A DNA stretch of 53,815 bases from Candidatus Epulonipiscium fishelsonii (GTDB lineage Bacteria > Bacillota > Clostridia > Lachnospirales > Cellulosilyticaceae): NCBI GenBank assembly GCA_001983455.1, contig LJDB01000016.1, positions 1 through 53,815 of the forward strand. Direction: 5' to 3'. The position numbers and the translations under genes are program-made. This document shows, piece after piece, positions 9,620 through 18,579 of this stretch (position 1 is its first letter; each line of letters begins with the position of its first letter). Under the pieces are notes generated by a model. It was not told the origin of the DNA, searched no databases, and was given only the letters and a program-made list of their open reading frames with translations.

Positions 9620-10573
9620 TTGGATAAAAATATTTTATATGCAGCCGTTATAGCGTTTTTATTAAATACAATATTAAGTCCATATATAATACAAGAATTG
9701 ATAAAGCTAAAGCTTGGTCAAAATGTAAGACAAGATGGACTAGAAACACATTTAAAAAAAGCAGGAACCCCCAGCATGGGAGGAATAATTTTCCTGATAA
9801 GTACTGCTTTAACAAGTTGTTTGTTTTTTAAAGATAATAAAGAATTACAAAGTATATTATTTATTACTATGGGGTATGGAATAGTTGGTTTTTTAGATGA
9901 CTATATAAAAGTTGCTAAAAAGCGTTCTGAAGGTCTTACTCCAATACAAAAATTACTAGGTCAATTAGGTGTAACTATCATATTTGCATATTTGCTTGCT
10001 TATTATGTAGGGCTAGATACAAATATATTAATACCTTTTACTGACGGCAAGTTTTTAGATTTAGGACCATTATACTATCCATTTTTAGTTTTTGCTGTGT
10101 TAGGTTTAGTAAATGCTGTAAACCTTACAGATGGAGTGGATGGATTAGCAGGAAGCGTAACTGTATTGGTAGCAACATTCTTTGCAGCTGTAGCATGGGG
10201 ATTTAATAGTGGTTCTGCCCCAATTGCAGCAGCAATGGCAGGAAGTTTACTAGGGTTTCTACTATTTAATAGTTATCCTGCAAAAGTTTTTATGGGAGAC
10301 ACGGGTTCTCTTGCTCTAGGTGGATTTGTTTCAGCTATGGCTTTTATATTAAAAATGCCACTATTTATATTAATTATAGGAATTATCTATATAATAGAAA
10401 CTTTATCTGTAATTATTCAAGTTTCATATTTTAAGAAAACACACAAACGTGTATTCAGAATGGCTCCATATCATCACCATCTTGAAAAAGGCGGATGGGA
10501 AGAAACAAAAGTTGTTAGTGTTTTTGCAATAATAACAGCAATTATGTGTTTAATTGGACTAATGGCAATTTAA
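9620..10573 (+). CDS. mraY: Phospho-MurNAc-pentapeptide transferase
   Basis: MraY transfers phospho-MurNAc-pentapeptide to undecaprenyl phosphate, giving lipid I, and is an integral membrane enzyme. The 317 residues contain about ten hydrophobic helices. Signature motifs are the Mg-binding FLDDYIKVAKK (near 92-102), NLTDGVDGLAG (near 168-178) and the HHHLE stretch near 287. The start is TTG at 9620, only six bases after murF. The binding site (AAAGGTGAG) overlaps the murF stop codon. Confidence 0.95.
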   Translation: MDKNILYAAVIAFLLNTILSPYIIQELIKLKLGQNVRQDGLETHLKKAGTPSMGGIIFLISTALTSCLFFKDNKELQSILFITMGYGIVGFLDDYIKVAKKRSEGLTPIQKLLGQLGVTIIFAYLLAYYVGLDTNILIPFTDGKFLDLGPLYYPFLVFAVLGLVNAVNLTDGVDGLAGSVTVLVATFFAAVAWGFNSGSAPIAAAMAGSLLGFLLFNSYPAKVFMGDTGSLALGGFVSAMAFILKMPLFILIIGIIYIIETLSVIIQVSYFKKTHKRVFRMAPYHHHLEKGGWEETKVVSVFAIITAIMCLIGLMAI

Positions 10574-10598
10574 GGTGTCGTCAGACTATATATAATTT

Positions 10599-10617
10599 AG
10601 GAGCATATATTGCTCCT
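10599..10617 (+). terminator. Small hairpin between mraY and murD
   Basis: AGGAGCA at 10599-10605 pairs with TGCTCCT at 10611-10617 around a five-base loop, followed by only three T residues. It could be a weak attenuator. The murD gene restarts translation with its own GGAGG site at 10630-10634. Confidence 0.4.
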
Positions 10618-10639
10618 TTACAAAAATTAGGAGGCAAAC

Positions 10640-11977
10640 ATGTTTTTAATAATTGGTTGTGCAAGAAGTGGTTTAGCAGCAGCAAAATTGGCTTTAACTC
10701 AAAATGAAAAAGTAGGTTTATACGATAGTAAGACTTATGACAAACTTAATCAATCCTCGCAACAACAAGTTAGTGAATTAGAAAACCAAGGTGTGTGTCT
10801 ATTTCTAGGCGAAATTTTTAGAAGTACAGAAGTTACTCAGCTTATTGTTAGCCCAGGAGTACCACTAGAAATTGATATAATAACTTATTATAAGGAAAAA
10901 AATGTACCAATAATGGGTGAATTTGAATATGCATCAACATTTTGTAAAGCTCCTATTATAGGGATTACGGGTACAAATGGAAAAACAACAACAACTTCGC
11001 TAGTTGGCGAAATTTTTAGGGCATTCAACCCAAAAACATATGTTGTTGGAAATATAGGGCAAGCGTTTAGTGAAAAAGTATTAGAAATACCTGAAGATGG
11101 TATAGTTATAGCAGAACTTAGTAGCTTTCAACTAGAAACTACTACAAAACTAAAATGTTCAATTTCAACAATACTAAACATTTCCCCAGACCATTTAAAT
11201 CGCCATCACACTATGGAAAACTATATAAATGCTAAGTTTAAAATTATTAACATGAATGCTCCTATCATTCTAAATCAAGAAGATGGGTACTTAAAAGATT
11301 TAATCACAAGTTTATCTGCGGACATCAAAACATTTAGCTCAAAGCAACCAGTAGCATGTGGTACATATTTTAAAGATGGTCAGCTTTGTCAAAACATGCT
11401 ACAAACTCAAAGTGTTGTATGTAATGAAGATGAACTTCATATTTTAGGAGAACATAATATCGAAAATGCTCTAGCTGCGATTTCTATTGCTATTGCATAT
11501 GGAGTTCCCATGGATATTATAAAAAAAGAATTAATCAATTTTAAAGGAGTTGAGCACCGTATTGAATTTGTTAGAAACATTAATGGAATAAAATTTTATA
11601 ATGATTCTAAAGCAACCAATACTGGTGCTGCTATCCCTGGGCTTTTAGCAATGAAAGGACCAACTAGGCTTATTGCTGGAGGAATGGATAAACATTCTGA
11701 ATTTGATGAGTGGATACAATTGTTTGAAGGTAGAGTAAAAAAAGTATATTTAATTGGTGAAACAACCAATCAAATTATTGATACCTGCAAAAAATATGGT
11801 TTTGACAACGTAGAAAGCTATGATACTTTAGATAAAGCAACTTTGGTAGCGTATGAAGAAGGTGAATTTGGAGACAACATTTTGCTTTCTCCTGCTTGTG
11901 CAAGTTGGGATATGTTTGAGAGTTATGAACAACGAGGAAATTTATTTAAATATATAATAAACAATTTGGAAGGGTGA
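10640..11977 (+). CDS. murD: UDP-MurNAc-L-alanine:D-glutamate ligase
   Basis: MurD adds D-glutamate to UDP-MurNAc-L-Ala. The 445 residues have an N-terminal Rossmann-like UDP-binding domain beginning IIGCARSGLAAAKLAL, the ATP loop GTNGKTTTT near residues 112-120 and a C-terminal Mur ligase domain with CASWDMF near 420. The start ATG has GGAGGC seven bases upstream. Order mraY-murD-ftsW is standard in dcw clusters. Confidence 0.95.
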   Translation: MFLIIGCARSGLAAAKLALTQNEKVGLYDSKTYDKLNQSSQQQVSELENQGVCLFLGEIFRSTEVTQLIVSPGVPLEIDIITYYKEKNVPIMGEFEYASTFCKAPIIGITGTNGKTTTTSLVGEIFRAFNPKTYVVGNIGQAFSEKVLEIPEDGIVIAELSSFQLETTTKLKCSISTILNISPDHLNRHHTMENYINAKFKIINMNAPIILNQEDGYLKDLITSLSADIKTFSSKQPVACGTYFKDGQLCQNMLQTQSVVCNEDELHILGEHNIENALAAISIAIAYGVPMDIIKKELINFKGVEHRIEFVRNINGIKFYNDSKATNTGAAIPGLLAMKGPTRLIAGGMDKHSEFDEWIQLFEGRVKKVYLIGETTNQIIDTCKKYGFDNVESYDTLDKATLVAYEEGEFGDNILLSPACASWDMFESYEQRGNLFKYIINNLEG

Positions 11978-11982
11978 ATTAA

Positions 11983-13182
11983 GTGGATAGACATTCAGAT
12001 AGCTTAGTACAAAAGAGAAAAAGGTTTAAACCTGATATTTTACTTGTTACCATGATAATTTTAATTGCGACATTTGGCATAGTAATGGTTTACAGTGCAA
12101 GCCATTACCATGCTACAGTAACTTTTGACAATCCGTTTCACTTTGCTCTAAGACAAGCAATCTTTGCTTGTGCAGGCATCGGGATTATGTTATTTATTGG
12201 ACATAAATTTGACTATAGAATTTTTTCAAACATGAAAATAGCGGGTATAATATATGGAACATCGTTATTACTAGTTCTTAGCTTACCTATTTTAGGGCAT
12301 GAAAGTAAAGGAGCAACACGTTGGATTATGCTTCCAGGTGGAATTACAATTCAACCATCTGAATTTGCAAAAATTGGTGTAATACTTATGCTTTCTGCTT
12401 ATATTGTAAAATATAGAAGAAAATTAAACGAATGGTTATATCTTGGTATTGGCGGATTAATAATTGCTTTACCTGCCGCTGCCGTTTTAGTAGAAAATCT
12501 AAGTTCTGCGATAGTAATTGGTGCAGTTGGATTTATTATATTATTTATATCTACACCAAAAGTATGGTATTATGTAGTTGTTTTAATTATTGCCTTTAGT
12601 AGTGTATTTTATGCACTGCATTTAGCAGAAACATCTGATTCAAATGGGCCAGAGTTCGCTGGAATAAAAGGAGTCATCTTTCAACAATATAGACTAGATA
12701 GATTTAGAGTATGGCAAGACCCTTGGCTTGATCCAAAAGACAAAGGATATCAAGCAATTCAATCTTTATACGCAATTGGTTCAGGTGGGTTGTTTGGACA
12801 AGGATTAGGGAGAGGAATTCAAAAACAAGGTTTCTTACCTGAACCTCATAATGACATTATCTTCTCTGTAATCTGTGAAGAACTAGGACTGTTTGGAGCT
12901 GCTTGTGTAATTCTTGCATATAGTGTATTAATTATAAGGGGGTTGGCTGTTGCTGTTAGAGCCGATGAATTATTTGGCTCACTAGTCGCCACTGGTATTG
13001 TCGGGATGATTGCGGTACAAGTATTAATCAACATAGCGGTTAATACAAATACATTCCCTACCACAGGTATGCAACTACCTCTTATTAGCTATGGAGGAAC
13101 CGCTCTTATAATATTGTTAAGTTCTCTTGGGCTTCTTGTAAACATCTCAAGAACTTCACATATTCAAAAACCTCCTAGATAA
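11983..13182 (+). CDS. ftsW: FtsW/RodA/SpoVE-family lipid II polymerase
   Basis: These SEDS-family membrane enzymes polymerise lipid II and pair with a class B PBP, two of which lie upstream. The 399 residues form about ten helices. Family landmarks are GIVMVYSASHY near the N-terminus, RWIMLPGGITIQPSEFAKI near 110-128, the PHNDIIFSVICEELG loop near 288-302 and GMQLPLISYGGTALI near the C-terminus. The start is GTG at 11983 after GAAGGGTG. SpoVE is an alternative name because the paralogues are hard to separate; the dcw position favours FtsW. It is the last gene of the run and is followed by a strong terminator. Confidence 0.9.
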   Translation: MDRHSDSLVQKRKRFKPDILLVTMIILIATFGIVMVYSASHYHATVTFDNPFHFALRQAIFACAGIGIMLFIGHKFDYRIFSNMKIAGIIYGTSLLLVLSLPILGHESKGATRWIMLPGGITIQPSEFAKIGVILMLSAYIVKYRRKLNEWLYLGIGGLIIALPAAAVLVENLSSAIVIGAVGFIILFISTPKVWYYVVVLIIAFSSVFYALHLAETSDSNGPEFAGIKGVIFQQYRLDRFRVWQDPWLDPKDKGYQAIQSLYAIGSGGLFGQGLGRGIQKQGFLPEPHNDIIFSVICEELGLFGAACVILAYSVLIIRGLAVAVRADELFGSLVATGIVGMIAVQVLINIAVNTNTFPTTGMQLPLISYGGTALIILLSSLGLLVNISRTSHIQKPPR

Positions 13183-13192
13183 AATATATAAT

Positions 13193-13231
13193 ACTTCACT
13201 CATCAAAAAAACGGGTGAGGTATTTTTTTTT
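13193..13231 (+). terminator. Intrinsic terminator after ftsW
   Basis: ACTTCACTC (13193-13201) pairs with GGGTGAGGT (13213-13221): nine pairs with two G-U, an 11-base A-rich loop and a T-run at 13223-13231. It ends the wall-synthesis operon, with murG and ftsZ absent. Confidence 0.85.
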
Positions 13232-13284
13232 ACTACAATTAATAAAACTTCTTGGGTAGAACTACGACAACTCATAATTTTTGG

Positions 13285-13313
13285 TTGATTTTATGTAATA
13301 AATAATGTAAAAT
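13285..13313 (+). promoter_or_regulatory. Promoter of the restriction-modification operon
   Basis: TTGATT at 13285-13290 and TAAAAT at 13308-13313 are 17 bases apart, about 60 bases upstream of the methyltransferase start. No controller (C) protein gene is visible. Confidence 0.55.
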
Positions 13314-13374
13314 CTAATATCTAGCTAATCTTTTATATCAGCATTATAGATATAATTTTATATCGGAGGTAAAT

Positions 13375-14556
13375 ATGTATAAAAATTTTGAAGAAATTCT
13401 TGCTGACAATAAGGATATATGTCAATCAAGTTTAAATATAACAAACAAAACAAGAACAAGTATATATTCATGGAATGGTCAATTTTCACCACAATTTATT
13501 GAAGTATTGTTGGAGAAATATTCTCAAAAAGATGATGTTGTCATTGATCCATTCATGGGCTCAGGTACAACCCTGATTGAATGTGCACGAAAAAATATTA
13601 GTGTTAGTGGTATAGAATTAAATCCTTCTGCCTTTTATATGTCTAAGTCATTTGAGATATGTAATTTATCAGAACATGAAAGATTTGATATAATAAGTGA
13701 TATTGAAGTTGTTGTAACATCGATCGCAACAGTGGATAATATCATAATTGAATTAAAAAAATTAGTCGCTAATAGTAATGAAAATGTACAAAATACGGTT
13801 TCACTACTTATCATTTTAATGGATTTATTTAATAATGAAATTAGCATTGAGTTGCTAAATAAAAAGTGGACTATGTTAAAAACTAATATATTTCAATTTC
13901 CGTTTAGTTCAAAAAAAATAACAGCTACAAACGGTGACACTAGGAAAACTGTATTTAAAGACAATACGTTTACATTGTTGATTACATCTCCGCCATATAT
14001 AAATGTATTTAATTACCATCAAAAATATAGATGCTCTGTAGAAATGTTAGGTTTCGATGTACTAACTATTGCAAAATGTGAGTTTGGATCTAATCGTAAG
14101 CATCGTGGAAATAGGGTATTTACAGTAATTCAATATTGCATTGATATTGCTTTAGCTTTCAAGGAATGGCAACGAATCTGTGTGGCAGATGCTAGATTTA
14201 TAATAGTAGTTGGTCGTGAGTCAAATGTTCTTTCAATGAGTTTCAGTAATAGCAAACTTGTATATCAGCTTGCTTGTGAAATATTTGAATTTGACTTTTT
14301 GCTTAAGCAAGAACGTGTATTTAAAAATCGTTTTGGAAAAATGATTTTCGAGGATATACTTCACTTTAAAAACAACAAAATTAATTTGAATTTTTCTAAT
14401 GAAGAATTGATAAAAAAAGCGAAAATAATAGCATTAAGAGTATTGAATGAAAAGAAATTGATTTATGCTGATGAATCACAAAAAATAAAATTACTTGACG
14501 ACGCAATTAAGAATGTGTCAAAAATATGTAAGTCGGAGGAGATATATAATGACTAG
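13375..14556 (+). CDS. Site-specific DNA methyltransferase (N4-cytosine or N6-adenine)
   Basis: This 393-residue SAM-dependent amino-methyltransferase would protect host DNA from the adjacent nuclease. The SAM-binding motif D58-P-F-M-G-S-G-T-T66 comes first. The catalytic motif T204-S-P-P-Y208 follows about 140 residues later, and the region between may hold target recognition. The segment WNGQFSPQFIEVLLEKYS just before motif I is typical of restriction-associated members. SPPY does not by itself decide between N4-cytosine and N6-adenine. The ATG has GGAGG at six bases. The stop overlaps the next start by eight bases, so the pair is one operon. Confidence 0.85.
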   Translation: MYKNFEEILADNKDICQSSLNITNKTRTSIYSWNGQFSPQFIEVLLEKYSQKDDVVIDPFMGSGTTLIECARKNISVSGIELNPSAFYMSKSFEICNLSEHERFDIISDIEVVVTSIATVDNIIIELKKLVANSNENVQNTVSLLIILMDLFNNEISIELLNKKWTMLKTNIFQFPFSSKKITATNGDTRKTVFKDNTFTLLITSPPYINVFNYHQKYRCSVEMLGFDVLTIAKCEFGSNRKHRGNRVFTVIQYCIDIALAFKEWQRICVADARFIIVVGRESNVLSMSFSNSKLVYQLACEIFEFDFLLKQERVFKNRFGKMIFEDILHFKNNKINLNFSNEELIKKAKIIALRVLNEKKLIYADESQKIKLLDDAIKNVSKICKSEEIYND

Positions 14557-15472
14557 AGGTATACACGGAGAGAAATTATTAGCGACAAAAGAGAGTCCAA
14601 AATTACCATCAAGTGATATAGCACGATTGGAATCTGCTATAATAAAATACGATAAATGGATAGAGTGTTTGTTGAATGTTGAAGCAGATACACTAGAAGA
14701 TTTAATATTTTTAATGGTCAAATTACTTAATGACTATAAATTATACATTGATTTAGAACTTATTTTTGATAGTCCTAACGATTTTTTGTATCGACAAAAA
14801 GGGCAATTAAAACTAGATAATACTGTAATAGAAGAATTCCTACCTATTTTTTCTAATAAATGTATTGAGAAAGTTTTTGGGAAAACTGCAAGTACTATTT
14901 CGGCACAAGTTCCAGTATTTTCATCTATGTATTTTCAATCTAGTTTAGCTAATCCTATTGTTGGTGGGGGAATGACAATTAAATCAAAAAAACAAGATTT
15001 CTCTATAAGCAGAAAAATATTTTTAAAATCATCACATTCTCCAGACTTTAAGTCAGAAGAAGCTAAAGTAATAACTACTCACTTAGGTTATGTAATGGCA
15101 GAGCTGAAAACAAATTTGGATAAAACAATGTTCCAAGAAGCATCAGCAACAGCACATGATATTAAATTAGCGGTTACAGGAGCTAAATATTTTCTATTAT
15201 GCGATTTTCTAGATATGAAACCTATTAGTACCACTACTACGGATATAGACGAAATTTTGATATTAAGAAAAGCAAAGCGAATAAACTCTAATGTTCGAGC
15301 TTCTTTTAGCACTTATAGCGGTCGCCAAAATGCTCGGCAATCTTATTATAATTATCTTTGTCAAAACCCATACTCCGTTGATATGATGACAAGGTTTATA
15401 GAACACTTGCTAAATTCCATGTCAAATGAAGAACTAATTGAAAAAAATGTATTGGAGATTGGATACTTTTAA
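14549..15472 (+). CDS. Probable type II restriction endonuclease, perhaps Bpu10I/DdeI-like
   Basis: This 307-residue soluble protein starts at ATG 14549 after GGAGGAG and overlaps the methyltransferase gene by eight bases. That pairing is what most strongly supports a nuclease role. Segments such as FLYRQKGQLKLDNTVIEEFLP (near 73-93) and the TDIDEILILRKAKRI stretch (near 231-245) remind me of the Bpu10I restriction endonuclease family; this is recall, not a search. No confident PD-(D/E)xK or HNH core could be assigned by eye. Only one subunit gene is present, whereas Bpu10I itself is heterodimeric, so a homodimer with a symmetric site is likely. Confidence 0.6.
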   Translation: MTRGIHGEKLLATKESPKLPSSDIARLESAIIKYDKWIECLLNVEADTLEDLIFLMVKLLNDYKLYIDLELIFDSPNDFLYRQKGQLKLDNTVIEEFLPIFSNKCIEKVFGKTASTISAQVPVFSSMYFQSSLANPIVGGGMTIKSKKQDFSISRKIFLKSSHSPDFKSEEAKVITTHLGYVMAELKTNLDKTMFQEASATAHDIKLAVTGAKYFLLCDFLDMKPISTTTTDIDEILILRKAKRINSNVRASFSTYSGRQNARQSYYNYLCQNPYSVDMMTRFIEHLLNSMSNEELIEKNVLEIGYF

Positions 15473-15521
15473 TTGCCAATTAGTAAAGGTTTTACATTAA
15501 ACTCATATTTTTAAAAAGCTT

Positions 15522-15544
15522 AACAATATGGTAATGATATTGTT
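15522..15544. promoter_or_regulatory. Inverted repeat upstream of the bile salt hydrolase gene
   Basis: AACAATAT (15522-15529) and ATATTGTT (15537-15544) form a perfect 8-base inverted repeat with a 7-base spacer. It lies just before a possible promoter (TTGATC at 15552-15557, 17 bases, TAATAT at 15575-15580). It could be an operator; no regulator gene is adjacent. Confidence 0.4.
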
Positions 15545-15619
15545 CATAAGGTTGATCTTTTTCATGGCATATTGTAATATAATTAAGAACAATATTTTAT
15601 TATAAAAAGGAGTTACAAA

Positions 15620-16597
15620 ATGTGTACAGCTATAACTTTACATACAAAAGATGGCAACAGCTTGTTTGGCAGAACAATGGATATTGAATATAATTTTGGG
15701 CAAAGTGTTGTTTTATCCCCTAGTAACTTTGATTTTAAGGACAGAATAATAGGGAAACAAATAAAAACTAAATTTGCTGTTATAGGAATGGCAAGTGTAG
15801 TGGAAGGGTATCCTCTATTTGCTGAAGGATTTAATGAGGAGGGTCTTGCTTGTGTAAGTCTAAATTTTCCTCAGTTTTGCTGTTATGAAGAAAAAACGTA
15901 TAAAACTAAAATAAATATAGCACCATATAATTTAGCTTTTTACTTATTAGGACAGTTTAAAACTTTAAAAGAAATAGAACAATCTATAACAAATATTAAT
16001 CTAGTAGCAGAACCATTTTTACCTAATTTACCTGTGCCTCCGCTACATTGGATTTTGACCGATAAAACAGGCAGAAGTATAACAATAGAAAAAACAAAAA
16101 GAGGTTTAGAAATACACGAAAATCCTGTTGGTGTGTTATCCAACTCACCAGACTTTGAATGGCACATGAATAATTTAAGACAATATGTGTGTTTGACTTC
16201 CGAAAATCCATCACCAGCTTTATGGGGAGATTTCCGTATAAATCCATATGCATTGGGAAAAGGACTTCAAGGTATGCCTGGAGACTTTTCTTCAGCCTCA
16301 AGGTTTATTAGAGCTACTTATTTTAAGTTACACTCTATCCCTGAAAGCTTAAAGCAAGGAGTTATCGAGTTTTTTCATATTCTCAGAACGGTTTCAATGA
16401 TAAATGGAGCTGTACTTACTGACAAAGGAAAAAATGCTATAACTCAGTATACTTCTTGCATGGCCCTAGAGGAAGGTAAATATTTTTATCATACTTATAA
16501 CAATCCTCAAATACGCACTATTGATTTTAAAAGTGACATAAAAAATGTAAGTAAGTTAAAAATTTATCCATACGAAGATATACTCAACGCAATATAG
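15620..16597 (+). CDS. Bile salt hydrolase / choloylglycine hydrolase
   Basis: This Ntn-hydrolase cleaves the amide bond of glycine- or taurine-conjugated bile acids; close relatives cleave penicillin V. The 325 residues begin Met-Cys, so removal of Met exposes the nucleophile Cys2. All residues I know from the Clostridium perfringens enzyme are at the same numbers: Cys2, Arg18, Asp21, Asn82, Asn175 and Arg228. The local motifs NSPDFEWH and ASRFIR also match closely, which favours bile salts over penicillin V. No signal peptide is present, so it is cytoplasmic. The gene stands alone with its own upstream region and the binding site AAAAGGAG. Confidence 0.92.
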   Translation: MCTAITLHTKDGNSLFGRTMDIEYNFGQSVVLSPSNFDFKDRIIGKQIKTKFAVIGMASVVEGYPLFAEGFNEEGLACVSLNFPQFCCYEEKTYKTKINIAPYNLAFYLLGQFKTLKEIEQSITNINLVAEPFLPNLPVPPLHWILTDKTGRSITIEKTKRGLEIHENPVGVLSNSPDFEWHMNNLRQYVCLTSENPSPALWGDFRINPYALGKGLQGMPGDFSSASRFIRATYFKLHSIPESLKQGVIEFFHILRTVSMINGAVLTDKGKNAITQYTSCMALEEGKYFYHTYNNPQIRTIDFKSDIKNVSKLKIYPYEDILNAI

Positions 16598-16745
16598 ATT
16601 ACTACACACACTAGCATATTGAAAGTAAATAGTGTATAATAAAAATATAACACGTAAAATAGAAATTAGACAATTGCAGGATTTTTGGCTATAAAAAAAG
16701 TGACGATAGCTGGGTATTTGATTTATTTAGGGAAGGACTACATTA

Positions 16746-17087
16746 ATGAAAGTGCCTATAAATTTTTTAGAAATTGAAGATTTTAAAGTAGAATTTAAAT
16801 GTTTTGATATAACTAAAAAGGCTCTTGTTCAATTCTTGGAAAATGCCTATCAGGACAATTCTAAAAATTTTATTGAAGATTATTATAATGATTTACATGT
16901 AGTTTTAAATGATTATAAATTTGAAAATGAAAGTATTTCGTTTAGTCGATCATATTCTTATAATCCTCCTTTAGATTATATTACCATATCAATTAGAATT
17001 TATGATATGGAGGATATTTATGTTGGAGAATACAGGGCATTTTACGACTTAGAATTTAAAATGTTTGATGATAAAATAAGAGTCTAA
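16746..17087 (+). CDS. Unknown 113-residue protein
   Basis: I do not recognise this protein. It is short, acidic and rich in Tyr, Phe and Asp, without signal peptide, membrane helix or cysteine cluster. Predicted beta-rich segments (about 60-113) end in YDLEFKMFDDKIRV. The ATG follows AGGGAAGGA. It lies between the bile salt hydrolase and an acetyltransferase gene, in the same direction, with gaps of about 150 and 70 bases. Small standalone proteins of this look include immunity-type proteins, but there is no toxin gene next to it. Confidence 0.6.
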   Translation: MKVPINFLEIEDFKVEFKCFDITKKALVQFLENAYQDNSKNFIEDYYNDLHVVLNDYKFENESISFSRSYSYNPPLDYITISIRIYDMEDIYVGEYRAFYDLEFKMFDDKIRV

Positions 17088-17155
17088 CAGGTGAGATGAT
17101 AAAGATATATTAGATAACTTCCCAAGTTACTTACATTGTTAAGGAGGTTCAAGCT

Positions 17156-17623
17156 ATGTTGAAAGTATATAAACCAACTTTAGAGGATTTATGGTTTAGA
17201 GAAAAACTGATGTCTGACAAAGATACAATGTCGTACAACAATGCTTATGGTGGCACAATACCATTTCCAAAAGCAAATTGGGAGAAATGGTATCAGACTT
17301 GGGTTGATGGGTCAAAAGTTAATACCTTTTATAGATATTTACAAGATGATAAAAGTAACAATTATATTGGCGAAATCGCATATCACTTTGATAAACGTAG
17401 AGAAATTTATATTTGTAGTGTAATTATATTATCTCAATATAGAAATCAAGGGTTTGGTTTAGAGGCGATAAATACGATTTGCTCTTTAGCAAAGGAAAAT
17501 GGAGTATTGACACTATATGACGATATAGCAGCTGATAACCCATCGGTTAAATTGTTTTTAAAAAATGGATTTACAATAGATTTTCAAAATGAGGAAATTA
17601 TAATGGTGAAAAAGGTTTTATAA
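17156..17623 (+). CDS. GNAT-family N-acetyltransferase
   Basis: The 155 residues fit a single GNAT fold, which transfers acetyl from acetyl-CoA to an amine. The segment VIILSQYRNQGFGLEAINTICSLA (about 93-116) contains the Q/RxxGxG/A-type acetyl-CoA loop (here RNQGFG). The C-terminal DNPSVKLFLKNGF stretch matches the usual end of the fold. The substrate cannot be told from sequence. AAGGAGG lies nine bases before the ATG. A bidirectional terminator separates it from the convergent transporter operon. Confidence 0.8.
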   Translation: MLKVYKPTLEDLWFREKLMSDKDTMSYNNAYGGTIPFPKANWEKWYQTWVDGSKVNTFYRYLQDDKSNNYIGEIAYHFDKRREIYICSVIILSQYRNQGFGLEAINTICSLAKENGVLTLYDDIAADNPSVKLFLKNGFTIDFQNEEIIMVKKVL

Positions 17624-17628
17624 TTAAA

Positions 17629-17661
17629 AGTGCAGGGACGAGTATTGTTCGCCCCTGCACT
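17629..17661. terminator. Bidirectional terminator between the acetyltransferase and transporter genes
   Basis: AGTGCAGGG (17629-17637) pairs perfectly with CCCTGCACT (17653-17661), extended inward by CGA/TCG after one mismatch, with a 7-base loop. The minus-strand side has the better T-rich tail, so it probably serves mainly the transporter operon. Confidence 0.8.
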
Positions 17662-17667
17662 CCTAGG

Positions 17668-18561
17668 TTATTCTTTTACTGCCCCAAGAGTTATTCCTCC
17701 AATAAAATATTTTTGCATAAAAGGATAAATAATTATTATAGGAATTGTAACAACCATAGTAGTCGCTGCTCTGACAGTTTCAACACTTAAATTTCTAGCT
17801 GCATTGCTTGCTTCCGCAGAATTTTGTATTTTAGAAAAAGCTTCTACTTCAAGAAGAATTCTTCTTAAATAAACCTGCAAAGTATCCCAATCTCCATCAG
17901 GATTATAAATTAGAACATCAAACCAAGAATTCCAGTGCCCAACAGCTAAATAGATAATAACTGCGGCAAAAACAGGTTTACAAATTGGTAGCATTATCCT
18001 TGTAAAAATTCCAATTTCTGAAAGTCCATCAAGTCTTGCAGATTCACATAGTGAGTTGCTAACACCTTGCATATAAGAGCTGATAAGTAACATATAATAT
18101 GCACTAAATAATCCGGGAAGTAAATATACCCAAAATGAGTTCATAAGGCCAAGTCTGGCGTATAGTAAATAAGTAGGTATCATTCCACCACCAAAATACA
18201 TAGTAAACACAAAAAGTCTTCTTACTATTTTTCGGCCAGAAAATTCTGGTCTAGTTACTACATATGATAATAATCCAGTACAGAATAATTGTACTGCTGT
18301 ACATACAACTACTCTAAAGATAGAAATCAACACCCCTTTTATTAAATGATCATCTTCAAACAATAATTGATAGTTGGCAAGGGTTAATTTTCTGGGCCAC
18401 AAATATATCCCACCTTTTGCAGCATCTGCTCCTTCATTAAGAGACAATACAAATTGGTTCCAAAATGGGTATATTATGAGTACCATTAAAATGCACATGC
18501 CTAACACATTTAAAGTATCAAATATTCGGCTACTGATGGTGTTTTTTGAGTAAAATTTCAT
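17668..18561 (-). CDS. ABC sugar transporter permease, LplC/YtcP type
   Basis: This 297-residue inner-membrane permease has six predicted helices. The cytoplasmic EAA loop appears as CESARLDGLSEIGIFTRIMLP (about 175-195). In this family it pairs with an LplB-type permease and a long lipoprotein binder to import oligosaccharides or their derivatives. It is the last gene of a three-gene minus-strand operon and starts 18 bases after the previous gene. No ATPase gene is present. In Firmicutes, such importers often share an MsmX-type ATPase encoded elsewhere. Confidence 0.88.
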   Translation of the reverse strand: MKFYSKNTISSRIFDTLNVLGMCILMVLIIYPFWNQFVLSLNEGADAAKGGIYLWPRKLTLANYQLLFEDDHLIKGVLISIFRVVVCTAVQLFCTGLLSYVVTRPEFSGRKIVRRLFVFTMYFGGGMIPTYLLYARLGLMNSFWVYLLPGLFSAYYMLLISSYMQGVSNSLCESARLDGLSEIGIFTRIMLPICKPVFAAVIIYLAVGHWNSWFDVLIYNPDGDWDTLQVYLRRILLEVEAFSKIQNSAEASNAARNLSVETVRAATTMVVTIPIIIIYPFMQKYFIGGITLGAVKE

Positions 18562-18579
18562 TTTAAAATCCCCCCTTAC

